A stretch of DNA of 49,877 bases from an uncultured Alphaproteobacteria bacterium (GTDB lineage: Bacteria > Pseudomonadota > Alphaproteobacteria > Rhodobacterales > Rhodobacteraceae). Of this stretch, positions 46,435 through 49,877 are shown in pieces. Under the pieces are notes generated by a model. The model did no database searches. It was given only the letters and a program-made list of their open reading frames with translations, and was not told where the DNA came from. The position numbers were made by a program, and so were the translations under genes. How positions within the stretch are numbered: the first letter of the stretch is position 1; each line of letters starts with the position of its first letter. Location of the stretch: assembly GCA_913031285.1 (NCBI GenBank), contig CAJWEI010000017.1:1-49877 (forward strand), written 5' to 3'.

Positions 46435-48936
46435 TTATCCGTCAATCCTCATGACTTCGTTTTTAGGATCATAGGGACTATCCTGTGTAATCTCTGCATC
46501 CCATAATTGGTTAAACATTTTTACTTTCAGTTTAGTTCCAACGTCAGCGTAGTCAGCATTGACGTAGCCCATTCCAATAGATTTTTCAAAAGCAACAGAA
46601 TAGCCACCGGAAGTCAGTCGGCCAACACGCGTGCCGTCTTGGTCATAAAGGACCTCTCGTCCCCATGGATCAGCATCCTCCGGTCCATCGACAAGCAACG
46701 TCACACAAATTGAACGAATGCCCGTCGCTTTCATCTCGGCCTTACCATAAAATTCTTTTCCAAGATCGACAAAACGCGGCAAACCGGCTTCAAGCGGAGT
46801 CGCGTCACGTCCTAGTTCCGTACCAAAAGCACGATAGGATTTTTCCTGACGCAGCCAGTTTTGCGCCCGCCCACCGACTAATTTCATATCGTGTTTTTTA
46901 CCCTCAGCCTCCAGTAGGTCAAAAAGATAGTTCTGCATTTCAATTGGATGATGTAGTTCCCAGCCCAGTTCGCCCGTGTAGGCCACACGGATCGCATTCA
47001 CAGGGCACATACCAATCTCAATCTTTCTGGCCGAAAGCCATGGAAATCGTTTGTTGGAAAAAACTGTTTCTGGGCTGGCATCTTTAACAACCTCATTGAG
47101 AACATCGCGCGATTTTGGCCCCGCAATGGCAAACACTCCCCATTGTGTGGTCACGTTTTGCACTTCAATATAGCCAAACTCCTCCATCTTATCCTCGGCA
47201 GCTTTGAGAAGGTAATCTCCATCATAGGCCGTCCAAGCCCCTGCTGAGACAAGGTAAAATTCATCCTCAGCAAAACGGACGATGGTATATTCGGTTCTTG
47301 TGGTTCCCATGACTGTCAGCGCGTAGGTTAGTTTAATACGGCCAACGTTGGGTAATTTATTACAGGTAAACCAATCTAAAAACTGAGTTGCACCCGGACC
47401 TTTTACCACATGTTTTGTAAATGCTGTCGCGTCGATAAGCCCAACACCGTTGCGAATCGCTTTGGCTTCTTGGACTGCATATTGCCACCAGTCTCCGCGC
47501 CTAAAGCTGCGGCTATCATGATCAAAACTATTAGGCGCGCCTAGTGGTCCAAAGTAATTGGGCCGTTCAAAGCCATTCACACTTCCAAACTGGGCACCGC
47601 GGACTTTTTGCCGGTCATAAGCAGGGGCCGTTCTTAGGGGGCGGCAAGCTTCGCGTTCTTCATCGGGATGATGAAGAATATAAACATGCTCATAACACTC
47701 TTCATCTTTACGAGCCGAATATTCGGTTGTTATCCAATCGCCATAACGCTTGGGGTCAAGTGAAGCCATGTCAATCTCGGCTTCGCCTTCGACCATCATC
47801 TGCGCGAGGTAATAGCCTGTTCCACCAGCTGCAGTTATGCCAAACGAAAAGCCCTCGGCCAACCACATATTGCGCAGCCCCGGTGCGGGCCCAACAAGAG
47901 GATTACCATCAGGTGTGTAGCATATTGGACCATTAAAATCATCTTTCAAGCCAACAGTTTCAGACGACGGAATGCGGTGGATCATCGACATGTATTCCTC
48001 TTCGATACGTTCCAGATCAAGCGGGAACAGATCGGCGCGGAAACTATCTGGTACACTGTATTCAAATCGAGCAGGTGCATTACGCTCATAAGGACCCAAA
48101 ATCCAGCCGCCACGCTCTTCACGTACATACCATTTTGCATCAGCATCGCGTAAAACAGGATGCTCACTATTGGACTTGCGCCAATCAAGCAATGCTGGAT
48201 CTGGTTCTGTCACGATAAACTGGTGCTCAACAGGGATTGCTGGCGTTTTAATCCCAAGTAATTTGGCAGTTTTTTGCGCATGATTGCCCGTCGCAGTCAC
48301 AACATGTTCGGCGTTTACAGTTGTCTGCTCGCCTGATGGGACGAGATTTCCACCCTTTTCAACCATTTTTGTGAGAGTAACTTTCCACTCTTTACCCGTC
48401 CATTCATAAGAATCTGCCTGCCATTTTCGCTCAATCGTCACTCCTAGTTGACGGGCACCTTTTGCCATCGCCATCGTGACATCAGCAGGATTTATGTAAC
48501 CATCTGTTGGATGGAAAATAGCCCCTACAAGATCTTTTGAACGAACTAATGGATAGCGCTCTTTAATCTGGCTAGAAGACAGCCATTCGTAAGGAACACC
48601 ACAGGTCTCTGCAGACGTCGCGTAGACCATGTATTCATCCAGACGCTCCTGTGTTTGCGCCATACGCAGATTACCAACAACAGAAAAACCCGCATTAAGA
48701 CCTGTTTCGGCCTCGAGAGTTTTATAAAAGTCCACTGAATATTGATGGATATGCGTGGTGACAAAAGACATATTGAACAATGGTAAAAGCCCGGCCGCAT
48801 GCCATGTCGATCCAGATGTGAGTTCGTCGCGCTCAAGAAGGACGACTTCCTGCCAACCGGCTCGCGCCAGATGGTAAGCAATGGACGTTCCAACAGCACC
48901 ACCTCCGACGACTAGAGCTTTTACATGGGATTTCAT
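46435..48936 (-). CDS. Dimethylglycine/sarcosine dehydrogenase-like flavoprotein fused to GcvT domain
   Basis: This is an N-demethylating oxidoreductase, 833 residues. The ATG at 48936 is chosen because CGGAGG lies 7 nt before it. Residues 1 to about 375 form a DAO-type FAD domain: VVGGGAVGTSIAYHLARAG (9-27, Rossmann motif) and SGSTWHAAGLLPL with His46, the residue that carries covalent FAD in mammalian dimethylglycine and sarcosine dehydrogenases. From about 460 it has a GcvT/aminomethyltransferase folate domain (GLIDATAFTKHVVKGPGA, GELGWELHHP) and a C-terminal GcvT_C barrel. The likely reaction removes a methyl group from an N-methyl amine or glycine and hands formaldehyde to tetrahydrofolate. 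The exact substrate is unknown; marine bacteria have many such paralogues. Single gene, with an operator-like dyad upstream. Confidence 0.88.
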   Translation of the reverse strand: MKSHVKALVVGGGAVGTSIAYHLARAGWQEVVLLERDELTSGSTWHAAGLLPLFNMSFVTTHIHQYSVDFYKTLEAETGLNAGFSVVGNLRMAQTQERLDEYMVYATSAETCGVPYEWLSSSQIKERYPLVRSKDLVGAIFHPTDGYINPADVTMAMAKGARQLGVTIERKWQADSYEWTGKEWKVTLTKMVEKGGNLVPSGEQTTVNAEHVVTATGNHAQKTAKLLGIKTPAIPVEHQFIVTEPDPALLDWRKSNSEHPVLRDADAKWYVREERGGWILGPYERNAPARFEYSVPDSFRADLFPLDLERIEEEYMSMIHRIPSSETVGLKDDFNGPICYTPDGNPLVGPAPGLRNMWLAEGFSFGITAAGGTGYYLAQMMVEGEAEIDMASLDPKRYGDWITTEYSARKDEECYEHVYILHHPDEEREACRPLRTAPAYDRQKVRGAQFGSVNGFERPNYFGPLGAPNSFDHDSRSFRRGDWWQYAVQEAKAIRNGVGLIDATAFTKHVVKGPGATQFLDWFTCNKLPNVGRIKLTYALTVMGTTRTEYTIVRFAEDEFYLVSAGAWTAYDGDYLLKAAEDKMEEFGYIEVQNVTTQWGVFAIAGPKSRDVLNEVVKDASPETVFSNKRFPWLSARKIEIGMCPVNAIRVAYTGELGWELHHPIEMQNYLFDLLEAEGKKHDMKLVGGRAQNWLRQEKSYRAFGTELGRDATPLEAGLPRFVDLGKEFYGKAEMKATGIRSICVTLLVDGPEDADPWGREVLYDQDGTRVGRLTSGGYSVAFEKSIGMGYVNADYADVGTKLKVKMFNQLWDAEITQDSPYDPKNEVMRIDG

Positions 48937-49877
<941 letters not shown>

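Overview
The window looks like chromosomal DNA of an alphaproteobacterium, most likely of the Rhodobacteraceae / marine Roseobacter group. This is inferred from the proteins (a methylmalonyl-type PrpE propionyl-CoA ligase, a membrane-anchored cytochrome c552, a DUF3572 protein, a SPOR-tailed D,D-carboxypeptidase) and from gene order: small SRP RNA upstream of dnaX, and MerR regulators followed by acyl-CoA dehydrogenases, a GST, a thiolase and FadJ. No species can be named from the sequence alone.

Layout. 1-8.5 kb: clpS, a penicillin-binding protein 5-type carboxypeptidase, a complete Yej-type peptide ABC importer (yejABEF, minus strand, genes overlapping by 4 nt) and a membrane-bound cytochrome c. 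8.6-11.1 kb: pheA (prephenate dehydratase), nudC (NADH pyrophosphatase) and the SRP RNA gene. 11.2-19.5 kb is the most eroded part: a recognisable rsgA pseudogene that has lost exactly its GTP-binding core, a tyrosine-phosphatase pseudogene with its catalytic arginine replaced, intact dnaX, an AT-rich tripartite tricarboxylate transporter pair (binding protein plus a TctA-TctB fusion), and an MttB-family methyltransferase broken by several frameshifts. 19.5-31.2 kb: a HAD phosphatase, a DUF3572 protein, PrpE, an amidase, NAD kinase, glyA, a DUF952 protein, pyrD, a MATE exporter and two tandem hotdog thioesterases.

31.3-43.4 kb is a fatty-acid catabolism region: two MerR regulators, two acyl-CoA dehydrogenases of different catalytic-base classes, a glutathione transferase, a thiolase, a cupin squeezed between thiolase and FadJ with overlapping start/stop codons, the bifunctional FadJ, then an acyl-CoA synthetase and a membrane-anchored protein that resembles an M48 peptidase without its zinc motif. 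43.6-49.9 kb: two DMT (EamA) transporters separated by a decayed stretch, a dimethylglycine/sarcosine-dehydrogenase-like flavoprotein fused to a GcvT domain and preceded by a perfect 8-4-8 dyad, and the start of mreB, cut by the window end.

Functional threads: fatty-acid and propionate activation and beta-oxidation; folate-linked one-carbon metabolism (GcvT-fused demethylating dehydrogenase, glyA, and a dead MttB-type methyltransferase); and nutrient import (Yej, TTT). No CRISPR array, prophage, insertion sequence, tRNA or rRNA gene was found. I did not find a convincing new multi-gene system. The most informative observations are the gene-decay cluster around dnaX, the operon-embedded cupin and the M48-like protein without zinc ligands.
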